A stretch of DNA of 64,000 bases, from positions 45,047 to 109,046 of the forward strand of contig NZ_CAKUOF010000015.1 of the NCBI RefSeq assembly GCF_934668725.1, given 5' to 3'. The position numbers and the translations under genes were made by a program. The DNA comes from an uncultured Dysgonomonas sp. GTDB lineage: Bacteria > Bacteroidota > Bacteroidia > Bacteroidales > Dysgonomonadaceae. The notes under the pieces are model-generated. The model was not told the DNA's origin, searched no databases, and saw nothing but the letters and a program-made list of their open reading frames with translations. Below are positions 1 to 9,600 of this stretch, piece after piece. Every line of letters starts with the position of its first letter. Position 1 is the first letter of the stretch.

Positions 1-172
1 AATAAATAGAGGCAGAACACTGTTTGCGACTCCTGAAATAATGAAAGAAAAATTAATTGGTTTAGCTGATGATTACGGAGTGGGTGAAATTATGCTTGTG
101 ACTTATGCCGAAAAGTTCGAAGACAGGCTGCATTCTTATGAGTTATTAGCGGATATGTTTCAGCTAAATTAA
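1..172 (+). CDS. LLM class flavin-dependent oxidoreductase, C-terminal end (partial)
   Basis: The window opens inside a gene. Frame 2 is open from base 2 to a TAA at 170-172 and gives 56 residues. The stretch LFATPEIMKEKLIGLADDYG followed by GEIMLVTYAEKFEDRLHSYE is the usual tail of bacterial luciferase-like monooxygenases of the MsnO8 type. These have a short alpha-helical end with an FxDRLxSYELLA pattern. Such proteins use reduced flavin and oxygen, but the substrate cannot be inferred from the tail. The start and catalytic core lie outside the window. Family assignment rests on recognised sequence style only. Confidence 0.6.
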   Translation, partial: INRGRTLFATPEIMKEKLIGLADDYGVGEIMLVTYAEKFEDRLHSYELLADMFQLN

Positions 173-337
173 GCGAAGAAGATATTCTTCCGATGTCAGT
201 AGCACTAAATATTTATTGTTACATCTTACAACTATAATGACCTCTTGCTATTATGCTTACCAAAGCAATAAATCGGTCTTAGACCTTAAAATAATAAATA
301 TGTAAGGTTACTTATAAGTAAGAGGCATAAAAATGTA

Positions 338-345
338 TATATTTG
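338..345 (+). promoter_or_regulatory. Candidate -7 element upstream of asd
   Basis: TATATTTG fits the Bacteroidota -7 consensus TAnnTTTG and lies about 80 bases before the asd start. I do not see a good TTG at the expected -33 distance, so this is a weak to moderate prediction. The rest of the 255-base gap 173-427 is AT-rich with no other gene. Confidence 0.35.
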
Positions 346-427
346 CATATTGGGTTATTATGTCTTCTTATTGGTGTAAAAACCCATTAGTAAACAAAAT
401 ATTATTTATTCAAATTCTCTACAAAAA

Positions 428-1435
428 ATGAAAATTGCTATTGTTGGCGTAAGTGGTGCTGTCGGACAAGAATTTTTAAGAGTTCTTGACGAACGCAATT
501 TCCCGTTTGATGAATTAGTCTTGTTTGGTTCAGGCCGTAGTGCCGGAAAAGAATACACTTTCAAGGGTAAGAAATATACGGTGAAGGAACTGAAGCACAA
601 CGATGATTTTAAGGGAATAGATATTGCTTTTGTTTCGGCAGGAGGAAGTGCCTCTGTTGAGTTTGCCCCAACCATCACGAAACATGGTACTGTAATGATC
701 GACAATTCGAGTGCCTTCCGTATGGATAATGATGTTCCATTGGTTGTCCCCGAAGTAAACGGGGAGGATGCCAAAGTACGTCCTCGCAATATTATTGCAA
801 ATCCTAACTGTACAACTATCCAGCTTGTAGTTGCATTGAAACCTATCGAAAAGTTGTCACACATCAAACGTGTACATGTAGCTACTTATCAGGCAGCATC
901 GGGTGCAGGTGCTACAGCTATGGACGAATTGGTTAATCAGTTTAAGCAAATAGTAAACAACGAACCTGTTGTTGTTGAAAAATTCGTAGCCCAATTGGCA
1001 TATAATGTAATACCTCAGGTAGATGTGTTTACCGAAAACGGTTATACAAAAGAAGAAATGAAAATGTATAACGAAACACGTAAAATTATGCACTCCGATA
1101 TCGAAGTGAGTGCAACTTGTGTACGTGTTCCGGTCATACGTGCTCACTCTGAAGCAACTTGGGTTGAAACCGAAAAACCTATTTCTATAGAAGAAGTTCG
1201 CAAAGCTTTTAGTGAAGGTAATGGAGTCATCCTGCAAGACAACCCTGAAAATAAAGAATATCCGATGCCGCTTCATGTTGCAGGGAAAGATCCGGTTTAT
1301 GTCGGTCGTATTCGTAAAGACCTTACTAATCCAAACGGTTTGTCGTTTTGGTCGGTAAGCGATCAGATAAAAAAAGGTGCAGCATTAAATGCCGTACAGA
1401 TTGCCGAATACCTTATCAAGGAAAATGCATTGTAA
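428..1435 (+). CDS. asd: Aspartate-semialdehyde dehydrogenase
   Basis: Reduces aspartyl phosphate to aspartate semialdehyde with NADPH, the branch point toward lysine/diaminopimelate, methionine and threonine; cytoplasmic. The protein is 335 residues, normal for the family. It begins with the nucleotide-binding GVSGAVG loop (residues 7-13). The catalytic cysteine is Cys128 in ANPNCTT, and the acid/base histidine is probably His240 in VIRAHSEATW. The ATG at 428 places the Rossmann strand right at the N terminus, as expected. The gene stands alone, with a hairpin terminator 33 bases after the stop. Assignment is firm. Confidence 0.96.
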   Translation: MKIAIVGVSGAVGQEFLRVLDERNFPFDELVLFGSGRSAGKEYTFKGKKYTVKELKHNDDFKGIDIAFVSAGGSASVEFAPTITKHGTVMIDNSSAFRMDNDVPLVVPEVNGEDAKVRPRNIIANPNCTTIQLVVALKPIEKLSHIKRVHVATYQAASGAGATAMDELVNQFKQIVNNEPVVVEKFVAQLAYNVIPQVDVFTENGYTKEEMKMYNETRKIMHSDIEVSATCVRVPVIRAHSEATWVETEKPISIEEVRKAFSEGNGVILQDNPENKEYPMPLHVAGKDPVYVGRIRKDLTNPNGLSFWSVSDQIKKGAALNAVQIAEYLIKENAL

Positions 1436-1467
1436 AAGAGTTGATTACATATTGCCGTAATAGAATT

Positions 1468-1496
1468 AAGGGAGTATCTTTACGAGATATTCCCTT
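1468..1496 (+). terminator. Rho-independent-like terminator after asd
   Basis: A 12-base stem (AAGGGAGTATCT with AGATATTCCCTT, one G-U pair) with a 5-base loop, followed by a short T-rich tract. It sits just after the asd stop codon. Confidence 0.6.
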
Positions 1497-1567
1497 TACT
1501 TATAAAGGCTATATGAGCGACACCTGAAAAACTGCGAATCGAGAAACAAAAAGAATACTCTAACTAT

Positions 1568-3499
1568 ATGAAAAAATTACAATTTTTAAAACCCCTTTTA
1601 AACTTTGCTTTTATAGCCTTGCTGATTACTACAATCAGCCGGTTTATATTGTTTTTAATATACAAAGACCGCGTATCTGTTGTTGATAATTATTGGGAAA
1701 TATTTCCTATTGGCTTGAGAATTGATTTGATTCTTATATGTTACCTATCGTTTCTTCCTGCCGTACTTGTATCGTTTTTGCCCGATAAAGTAGCGAAATA
1801 CACAAGTCGTTTTTTAACTGGCTATTTTGTTCTATTCCTGTTCCTGATCTTCTTTATGGAGATTGTTAGCCCCGACTTTATAGATCAATATGACACACGT
1901 CCCAACAAATTATTCCTCGAATATCTGATATACCCCAAAGAGGTAGCCAATATGTTACTCAAAGGACGAGTTTGGACTGTTGTAATTGTTCTCGTTTTAT
2001 CGGGAGCAGCCCTTTATCTGGGCTTAAAAAAGGGGGCGAAGCTATTTAAGGTTCGTCCGACAGAATATAAGTACAGATTACTTTTGTTTCCATTGTTAGG
2101 TTTCTTTTTATTTTGGGGAGCCAGAGGCAGTTTAACCAGCAAAAGACCGATCAATCCAAGTAATGCCATGTTCTCAAATGACCAGCTCACCAATTGTCTG
2201 GCATTAAATTCGACATATACACTTTTTTATGCAGCTTATGGTCTGAAAAATGAAGTAGATGCCAGCAAAATGTATGGAAAAATGGAACCGGAAGAGGCGA
2301 TTCTCCGTGTGAAAAAATATATGAATGTGGCGGAGAATAATTTTACAGATACCGATTTACCGTTGACACATATACAGATGCCTGATACTTTAATGAACAG
2401 ACCTTATAATCTGGTTATATTTTTGCAAGAAAGTCTCGGAGCTGAGTTTGTTGGAGCTTTAGGAGGAATGCCTCTTACTCCCGAATTGGATAAATTGGCT
2501 AAGGAAGGCTTGTTATTTAGCCGACTTTACAGTACAGGAACTCGAAGTGTGCGGGGGATAGAGGCTGTGGCTACCGGATTTTTGCCTTCACCATCGGAAA
2601 GCGTGGTTAAGCTGAGTGGAGCTCAAACCGATTTCTTTACACTGGGAGCTTTATTGAAGCAAGCCGGATACAATACCAGTTTTATCTATGGAGGGATGGC
2701 CAATTTCGATAACATGGCATCGTTCTTTAACGGTAATGGCTTTGATAATATCATAGACGAATCGGTAATGGATAAGGATGGCAATTCTTATGCTTTCAAA
2801 GGTACTTGGGGATATTCGGATGAAGATTTGGTGACAAAAGCAAACGAATATTTCAAAAGTTTGGGTGATAAACCATTCTTTTCGTTTATGTTCTCGAGTT
2901 CAAACCACGATCCGTTTGAATTTCCCGACGGACGTATCGAGCTTTATGAACAGCCTAAAAATACAGTTCATAACGCGATCAAGTATGCTGATTTTTCAAT
3001 AGGTAAGTTTTTCGAGTTGGCAAAAAAAGAAGATTATTTCAAGAATACCATATTTGTAGTAATTGCCGACCATAATACGCGCACCTATGGAAAGAATTTA
3101 GTTCCGATCAATAAATTCCGTATTCCGGCTTTAATATTGGGACCTAATGTTCCGCAAGGTGTAAAATACGATAAGCTATCGAGCCAAATAGATATAGCAC
3201 CCACTTTATTATCCTTTGTTGGGATGAAAGTTGAGACCCCTATGCCGGGACGTAACATACTTCAACTTCAGGATAGCATTCCGGGACGTGCTATCATGCA
3301 ATTTCATGATATCAATGCTTTCAGGGTAGAAAATCAGGTGGTGATTATGCAACCCAATAAGCAACCCTTGCAGTTTGAGGTTAAAAATGATACAACACTC
3401 ATTCCAGTTGAACTAGATGCGGAGTTGGCAAAAGATGCCTTAGGGCATGTTATAGCTGCAGATTATCTGTATAAGGAAAAGAAATACCGATTGAAGTAA
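1568..3499 (+). CDS. LTA synthase-like sulfatase-fold membrane protein
   Basis: Membrane-embedded member of the alkaline phosphatase/sulfatase superfamily, 643 residues. About five hydrophobic segments lie in residues 8-200, followed by an extracytoplasmic catalytic domain from about residue 278. Metal and active-site motifs seen: Glu288 in FLQESLG, a nucleophile candidate in GTRS (324-327; the Thr or Ser could serve), and IADHNTRTYG near the end. Relatives transfer phosphoglycerol or phosphoethanolamine from lipids to polymers or sugars, as in LtaS and OpgB. Bacteroidota lack lipoteichoic acid, so the acceptor is unknown; lipid A, a glycan or capsule is possible. Convergent with the M3 peptidase, sharing a hairpin. 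Confidence 0.85.
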   Translation: MKKLQFLKPLLNFAFIALLITTISRFILFLIYKDRVSVVDNYWEIFPIGLRIDLILICYLSFLPAVLVSFLPDKVAKYTSRFLTGYFVLFLFLIFFMEIVSPDFIDQYDTRPNKLFLEYLIYPKEVANMLLKGRVWTVVIVLVLSGAALYLGLKKGAKLFKVRPTEYKYRLLLFPLLGFFLFWGARGSLTSKRPINPSNAMFSNDQLTNCLALNSTYTLFYAAYGLKNEVDASKMYGKMEPEEAILRVKKYMNVAENNFTDTDLPLTHIQMPDTLMNRPYNLVIFLQESLGAEFVGALGGMPLTPELDKLAKEGLLFSRLYSTGTRSVRGIEAVATGFLPSPSESVVKLSGAQTDFFTLGALLKQAGYNTSFIYGGMANFDNMASFFNGNGFDNIIDESVMDKDGNSYAFKGTWGYSDEDLVTKANEYFKSLGDKPFFSFMFSSSNHDPFEFPDGRIELYEQPKNTVHNAIKYADFSIGKFFELAKKEDYFKNTIFVVIADHNTRTYGKNLVPINKFRIPALILGPNVPQGVKYDKLSSQIDIAPTLLSFVGMKVETPMPGRNILQLQDSIPGRAIMQFHDINAFRVENQVVIMQPNKQPLQFEVKNDTTLIPVELDAELAKDALGHVIAADYLYKEKKYRLK

Positions 3500-3517
3500 A
3501 ATTTTATATATAAATAT

Positions 3518-3553
3518 AAAAAGGAGAATAGTTGTCAAACTATTCTCCTTTTT
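3518..3553. terminator. Bidirectional terminator
   Basis: Perfect 14-base stem (AAAAAGGAGAATAG with its complement) and an 8-base loop, flanked by A-rich and T-rich sides. It lies between two convergent genes and can serve both. Confidence 0.85.
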
Positions 3554-3574
3554 CGTATCTGAAATTGTCAATAT

Positions 3575-5728
3575 TTACTTCTGTCTCTTCTGGTCAACAT
3601 CCTTTGCTACATTGCTCGGATTCGGAGTAGTATCTTTCTTTTTTACCCCGCTTCTTTCCAATAAAGCATCAATAGTAGGCTCTTGACCTCTGAATTTAAC
3701 ATATAACTCCATCGGGTCTTCGGTGTTTCCTTTTTCAAGAATATTTTTTCTGAAAGCCTCCGCTGTTTTTTTGTTGAAAATTCCATTCTCTTTGAAAGCT
3801 GCAAAAGCATCAGCATCCAATACTTCCGACCATTTGTAACTATAGTATCCGGCCGCATAACCTCCTGAGAAAATATGCCCGAACGAGGTCGACATATTAG
3901 TGCCATCGGCAACAGGAAGCAGCGCGGTTTTAGACATTGCATTCTTCTCGAAGTCTTTAACATCGCCTGTATACGGATTTTTCAAAGTGTGCCAAGCCAT
4001 ATCGAGATAACCGAACGATAATTGACGATAGCATAAATAACCGGCATTGAAATTAGAAGCATCTATCAGTTTATTGACTAATTCTGCAGGAATTGGCTCG
4101 CCTGTTTTGTAATGTACCGCAAACCTGTCCAGATATTCTTTTTCGGTCAACCAGTTCTCCATCACCTGAGAAGGCAGTTCTACAAAGTCACGGGCTACGT
4201 TAGTTCCCGATAGAGTTTCATAAGTACACTCGGTAAGCATACCATGTAAACCATGTCCAAACTCATGCAAGAAAGTTTCTACCTCATCAAATGTCAATAG
4301 AGCAGGATCAGATTCGGTAGGACGGGTAAAGTTCATTACCAATGATACGTGAGGACGTGAATCTTTTCCATCACGTTTATATTGACCTTTGTATTCGGTC
4401 ATCCAAGCTCCCTGACGTTTGCTTTCGCGGGGATGGAAGTCAGTATATAATACGGCAATGTAATTTCCGTTAGCATCGAACACTTCGAATGCTTCTACTT
4501 CGGGGTTGTATACCGGTATATCTGTATTCTTTTTGAAAGTGATTCCATACAGGTCTGTAGCCAGTCCGAAAACACCTTTCTTTACATTCTCCAATTCGAA
4601 GTATGGGCGTACCATCTCGTCATTCAAATCATACTTTTCGGTTTGCAGCTTTTCAGAATAATAAGCCCAATCCCAAGGCTGAAGGTTTAGTTGTTTGCCT
4701 TCAAGTTTTGACGCGTAATTCTGAACATCTGCCACATCTTCTTTAGCTCTTTCAGCAAAAGCATCGTATAGATTATCTAAAAGATTGAATACACCTTTTT
4801 CGTTCTTAGCCATCTTATTTCGCAAAGTGAAAGTAGCATAATCAGGATATCCCAAAAGTTGAGCTATCTGAAGACGGAGGTTTGCTATTTTTCTGACATT
4901 TTCCTGGTTATCGAATTCACCGCCTGCGACACATTTTGTACTATATGCAAGATATAGTTTTTCACGTAAATCACGACGATCCGAATACTTCATAAAGCCA
5001 ATATAGCTTGGTCCCGAAAGGTCAAACATCCATCCCTCTTTGCCTTTTTGTTTAGCTTTAGCCTTAGCTGCATCACGTACACTTTGAGGTAAACCGGCAA
5101 GATCCGCCTCATCGGTAAGCAACATTTCGAATTTGTTGCTTTCTTTCAGGGCATTTTGTCCAAAATCTAGAGTCGCTTTGCTAAGTTCGGTTGATAACGC
5201 TCTGTATGTTTCTTTATCTTTAGGAGAAAGAGTTACCCCTTTGTTTTCAAATCCCTCATAGATTTTTTCTGTTAAACGTATTTGTTCAGGAGTTAATCCC
5301 GAATCATTACGTTTATCATATACAGCTTTGACACGGGCAAAAAGATTCTCGTTTAAACCAATGTTATTGCTGTGTTCCGACAACTTAGGTGATAACCTTT
5401 GCGAAATCTCCATCATTTCGTCATCGCTTTCGGAGCTCAGAAGGTTGAAGAATACCGACCCTACATTCGATAATAATTCACCTGATTTCTCATAAGCCTC
5501 AATGGTATTTGCGAAAGTCGGAAGATCAGGATTATTCACAATTTGATCGATTTCAGCTTCTTGATCTTTTATTCCTTTTTCGAAAGCAGGCTCATAGTGC
5601 TCATTCTTGATTTTGTCAAAAGGAGGTGTCCCATGAGGTGTTTTATATGTTGAAAAAAATGGATTTTGTGAATTAATATTAGTTGCCATAATTGCTGTAA
5701 ATAAAATTAAAATAAAGGTTTTTCTCAT
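3575..5728 (-). CDS. dcp: M3 family oligopeptidase, peptidyl-dipeptidase Dcp-like
   Basis: Zinc metallopeptidase that trims short peptides, typically removing C-terminal dipeptides; 717 residues. The zinc motif HEFGH is at residues 488-492, with the third ligand probably Glu517 in FVELPSQVMENW. These are diagnostic of the M3A thimet/Dcp clan. A signal peptide of about 20 residues (MRKTFILILFTAIMATNINS) points to the periplasm. The tail after about residue 690 is short, charged and probably disordered (KKKDTTPNPSNV). It stands alone, convergent with the LTA-synthase-like gene. The Dcp versus oligopeptidase A subtype is inferred from length and the secreted form. Confidence 0.9.
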   Translation of the reverse strand: MRKTFILILFTAIMATNINSQNPFFSTYKTPHGTPPFDKIKNEHYEPAFEKGIKDQEAEIDQIVNNPDLPTFANTIEAYEKSGELLSNVGSVFFNLLSSESDDEMMEISQRLSPKLSEHSNNIGLNENLFARVKAVYDKRNDSGLTPEQIRLTEKIYEGFENKGVTLSPKDKETYRALSTELSKATLDFGQNALKESNKFEMLLTDEADLAGLPQSVRDAAKAKAKQKGKEGWMFDLSGPSYIGFMKYSDRRDLREKLYLAYSTKCVAGGEFDNQENVRKIANLRLQIAQLLGYPDYATFTLRNKMAKNEKGVFNLLDNLYDAFAERAKEDVADVQNYASKLEGKQLNLQPWDWAYYSEKLQTEKYDLNDEMVRPYFELENVKKGVFGLATDLYGITFKKNTDIPVYNPEVEAFEVFDANGNYIAVLYTDFHPRESKRQGAWMTEYKGQYKRDGKDSRPHVSLVMNFTRPTESDPALLTFDEVETFLHEFGHGLHGMLTECTYETLSGTNVARDFVELPSQVMENWLTEKEYLDRFAVHYKTGEPIPAELVNKLIDASNFNAGYLCYRQLSFGYLDMAWHTLKNPYTGDVKDFEKNAMSKTALLPVADGTNMSTSFGHIFSGGYAAGYYSYKWSEVLDADAFAAFKENGIFNKKTAEAFRKNILEKGNTEDPMELYVKFRGQEPTIDALLERSGVKKKDTTPNPSNVAKDVDQKRQK

Positions 5729-6064
5729 ATATGTATACTATCAAGTTACTAAATCTATTGTTAATAATGATTCAATTTGTAAGCAAAGTTCTTCTTTTTT
5801 CTTCGTAAGTGCAAATTAATGTTTGTATTAACAGGAGAGATACTTGAAAATAAACAATAATAAAGTTACTTTTGCATAACTAGGAATAGTCTCGACTGCT
5901 TCAATGTAGAGAAAATATGTCTGTAAATTTGCTTATTGCTTTGTTAAACAAAATAGCTATAAACAGTTATACATGTTAAATGTAACATCAAATATTTTTT
6001 CTACTTGCATATAGAAAAGTCAGGACGTATTTAGATAAAAACTTCAAATTACTGCACTATAATT
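5729..6064. promoter_or_regulatory. Divergent intergenic region between M3 peptidase and ruvA
   Basis: 336 bases, strongly AT-rich, with no ORF of note. It holds the ruvA-side promoter listed separately. A second TAAATTTG match lies at 5924-5931 without a clear -33. I could not find a convincing promoter toward the peptidase gene. Confidence 0.5.
5844..5874 (+). promoter_or_regulatory. Promoter for ruvA-sprA
   Basis: TTG at 5844-5846, a 20-base spacer, then TACTTTTG at 5867-5874. This matches the Bacteroidota -33/-7 consensus TTG-N19-21-TAnnTTTG. It would give a leader of roughly 180 bases before ruvA. Confidence 0.6.
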
Positions 6065-6646
6065 ATGATTGATTATATAAAGGGAGAAATAGCAGAGTTA
6101 ACACCTGCTTCGGCAACTCTGGATGTTAACGGAATCGGATACTTTATCAGTATCTCTCTGAATACCTATTCGGCATTGGAAAACAAACAAAATGCAAAAT
6201 TATTTATTTACGAAGCCATTCGTGAAGATGCACATCAGTTGTTTGGTTTTATAAATAAGCAGGAGAGAGAATTGTTTATGCATTTGATTAGTGTTTCGGG
6301 TATCGGAGCTAGTACCGCGCGTATGATTTTGTCGTCGATGAATCCCTCAGAGTTGGAGGTTGTCATATCATCAGGTAATGCCGATATGTTGAAAACAGTG
6401 AAAGGGATTGGTTTGAAAACTGCCCAGCGTGTAATAGTCGATCTCAAAGACAAGATAAAGGTATCGGGAACTCTTGAGGCTGGAGATATTCCGGTGAATA
6501 GCGAAACTGCTAATGAAGCTATAGCAGCTTTGGTTATGCTAGGCTTTAACCAGGCTCCTTCCCAAAAAGTCGTGTCGAAACTAATGAAAGACAACCCCGG
6601 CAGTACAATAGAACAAATCATAAAGGCTGCATTGAAAATACTGTGA
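6065..6646 (+). CDS. ruvA: Holliday junction branch migration protein RuvA
   Basis: RuvA binds four-way DNA junctions and loads the RuvB motor during recombinational repair. 193 residues, the usual length. Order: OB-fold N-terminal domain (about 1-62), two helix-hairpin-helix motifs (SVSGIGASTARMIL and VKGIGLKTAQRVI, about 75-130), then a flexible linker and the C-terminal RuvB-contacting domain (about 146-193). The sprA start follows 36 bases later, so the two are probably cotranscribed. I recall this ruvA-sprA linkage from other Bacteroidota but cannot check it here. Confidence 0.96.
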   Translation: MIDYIKGEIAELTPASATLDVNGIGYFISISLNTYSALENKQNAKLFIYEAIREDAHQLFGFINKQERELFMHLISVSGIGASTARMILSSMNPSELEVVISSGNADMLKTVKGIGLKTAQRVIVDLKDKIKVSGTLEAGDIPVNSETANEAIAALVMLGFNQAPSQKVVSKLMKDNPGSTIEQIIKAALKIL

Positions 6647-6681
6647 AAAGATTCCGGATCAAGGGCTAAAGCGATATTTAG

Positions 6682-9600
6682 TTGAAGAAGAATTTTAAAT
6701 ATTATATTCTCTTATCACTCTTTATTTGTGGTATAAGTTTATTCTCCGGTACTACCGGACAGCCGGACTATGCCATGCCCGCTATAAATATGGATGTTGC
6801 TTTGCCTCAAGATACGGGAGCTATATACCCGGTTCGGAAAACGCAGATTACAAACTACGAAGACCTTATACAAAAGACACCCGTTGACCTTCGCGATCCG
6901 TCGAATGTGAAAACGGAAGTGGAGTTTGACGTAAAGCACAATATCTATTTATTTCGTACCAAGATTGATGATGGCGAGTGGGTTACGCCTTTTACGTTGA
7001 ACCCCCAGCAGTATATGGACTATTCGTTAAAGGAGTCCATGTCACAATATTTCAGGGCGAAAAATTCCGAAGCATTCGATCAGAAAGATAAAAAGGAAGA
7101 GTTTTCTCTGAAAGATATTAAAGTAAATCTAGGATCTCTGGATCGTATTTTTGGTCCCGGAGGAGTACAACTCAAAACCCAGGGATATACCGAAGTTTCT
7201 GCAGGTATAAGGCATACAACTACAGAAAATCCGACTTTAGCACTCAAAAACAGAAGCCGTACGATGTTCGATTTTCAACAGAAAATACAGATGAATGTCA
7301 ATGCTTCAGTCGGAGATAAAGTTAATTTTGGGCTAAATTATGATACCGAAGCTACCTTCGATTTTGATTCGAAACGACTCAAACTTGCTTATGAAGGCGA
7401 CGAAGATGAGATTATAAAATATCTCGGAGCTGGAAACGTGGCTCTTAATACCACCAATTCGCTTATTAGCGGAGGAGCATCCTTATTCGGTATTCGAGCC
7501 GACTTGCAATTCGGGAAATTAAGAATAAATACAGTAATTTCTCAACAAGAATCGCAAACACAAACCGTCGGTTCGAAAGGCGGGGTACAAACGACTAACT
7601 ATCAGTTTGACGCTTCCAGGTACGATGAAAACCAGCACTTCTTCTTAACCCGGTATTTTAGAGACAAGTTTGATGAGGGAATGAGTAAGCTTCCGTTTGT
7701 AAATTCTCCTATATTGATAACCAGAATAGAATTATGGGTGACTAATAAGCGGAGTAATTTTGATAATGCTCGAAATATAGTCGGATTTGTAGACTTGGGA
7801 GAGCATGGAGATAATATAAAGAATAAAAATAAATGGGCCAGCCAGGGTGCATCTATTTTTCCAAGTAATAACTCAAATAACTTATATACTGTTGTAAACA
7901 GTTCCTACTCAGAAGCACGTAATATAAGCAATGTAAATGAGGTGCTGACCAATAAGGCAGGTCTTGTAAGTGGGCAGGATTACGAAAAACTCGAAAGTGC
8001 CAGATTGCTGGATGCCAATGAATATACCTTGAATGCACAGTTGGGGTTCGTTTCCCTGAAATCGGCTTTAGCAGACGATGAAGTATTGGCCGTTGCCTTT
8101 GAATATACAATGAATGGGCAGGCATATAGAGTAGGAGAGTTTGCCAGTGAAATACCTAATAAAATAGAACCAGGAACCCCTAAGTCGGGCGCTTTATTTA
8201 TAAAACTGGTAAAACCTGTAGCGTTGTCTCCCAATTCTTACGCTTGGGACTTCATGATGAAAAACGTCTATCGCTTAGGAGACAGGCAGATACAAAAAGA
8301 TAAATTCCGCTTGAATATTACCTACCTGAGCGATACAACAGGTACTTATATCAACTATTTACCTGCCGGAGCAATTCAGAATAAGCTTCTTTTGAGGGTA
8401 ATGAACTTAGACCGCTTGGATGCACAAGGAAACCAGCACCCGGATGGTATTTTTGATTTTTTACCCGGTTTTACAATCCTTCCCGAAACAGGTAGAATCA
8501 TATTCCCCGTAGTAGAACCTTTTGGCTCCCATCTTCGTAAAGAAATAGCTAATGATGCTATTGCAGATCAGTTTGTTTATCAACAATTATACGATTCTAC
8601 ACAATTCGTAGCAATACAAATTGCCGATCGAAATAAGTTCAGAATCAGTGGTTCTTATCGTGCATCGTCTTCAAATTCGGTTATAAACCTGAATGCCATG
8701 AATGTTGCACGAGGATCGGTAGTGGTTACAGCCAACGGAGTGCCTTTAATAGAAAATGCCGATTACACAGTCGATTATTCAGCCGGAATAGTGACTATCT
8801 TGAACCAATCACTTATTGATGCGGGAACCCCCATAAATGTAACTCTTGAGAATCAGGCCTTATTCAGTATGCAGAGGAAGACGCTGCTCGGTTTGAATCT
8901 TAGTTACGATTTTACCAAAGACTTTACCATCGGCGGTACTATCATGCATATGTATGAGAGACCATTGACGATGAAAGTGGGGATCGGCGAAGAAGCTATA
9001 AAGAATACAATCTGGGGTTTGAATACTTCTTATCGTACACAATCGCAGTGGTTGACCAATTTGATTGACAAGCTTCCTTTCCTTACGGCAACAGTACCAT
9101 CCCAGATATCTCTGAATGCCGAGTTTGCCCATATGATCGGGGGACACTATCAAAACCAGTATTTACATGGTTACTCGTATTTGGATGATTTCGAGTCGGC
9201 AAAATCGACTATTTCGTTGAAAAATCCTTATGCATGGAAACTGTCTTCGACACCCTCTATGTTTCCAGAGTCAAAATTAAGCGACGATATTCAGTACGGT
9301 AACAACAGGGCTCATTTGTCGTGGTATACAATTGACAATCTTTTTACGCGTAAAAATTCGTCTTTAAGACCCAGTTATATTAATGCAGACAGTTTATCGA
9401 ATCACTTTGTAAGGGAGATTCAGCAATCGGAAATTTTCCCCAATAGAGATATTTTAGCAAATGAACCACCTCTGCTTTCAACTCTTAACCTAACCTATTA
9501 CCCTCAAGAAAGAGGAATGTACAACCTCGATGCAACTAATATCAGTCCCGAAGGTAAACTTTTGAATCCTGAAAAAAGATGGGGGGGGATCACCCGTAAG

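Noticed and set aside
406..867. Minus-strand ORF opposite asd
   Set aside because: It is the antisense shadow of the asd coding frame, with no recognisable domain.
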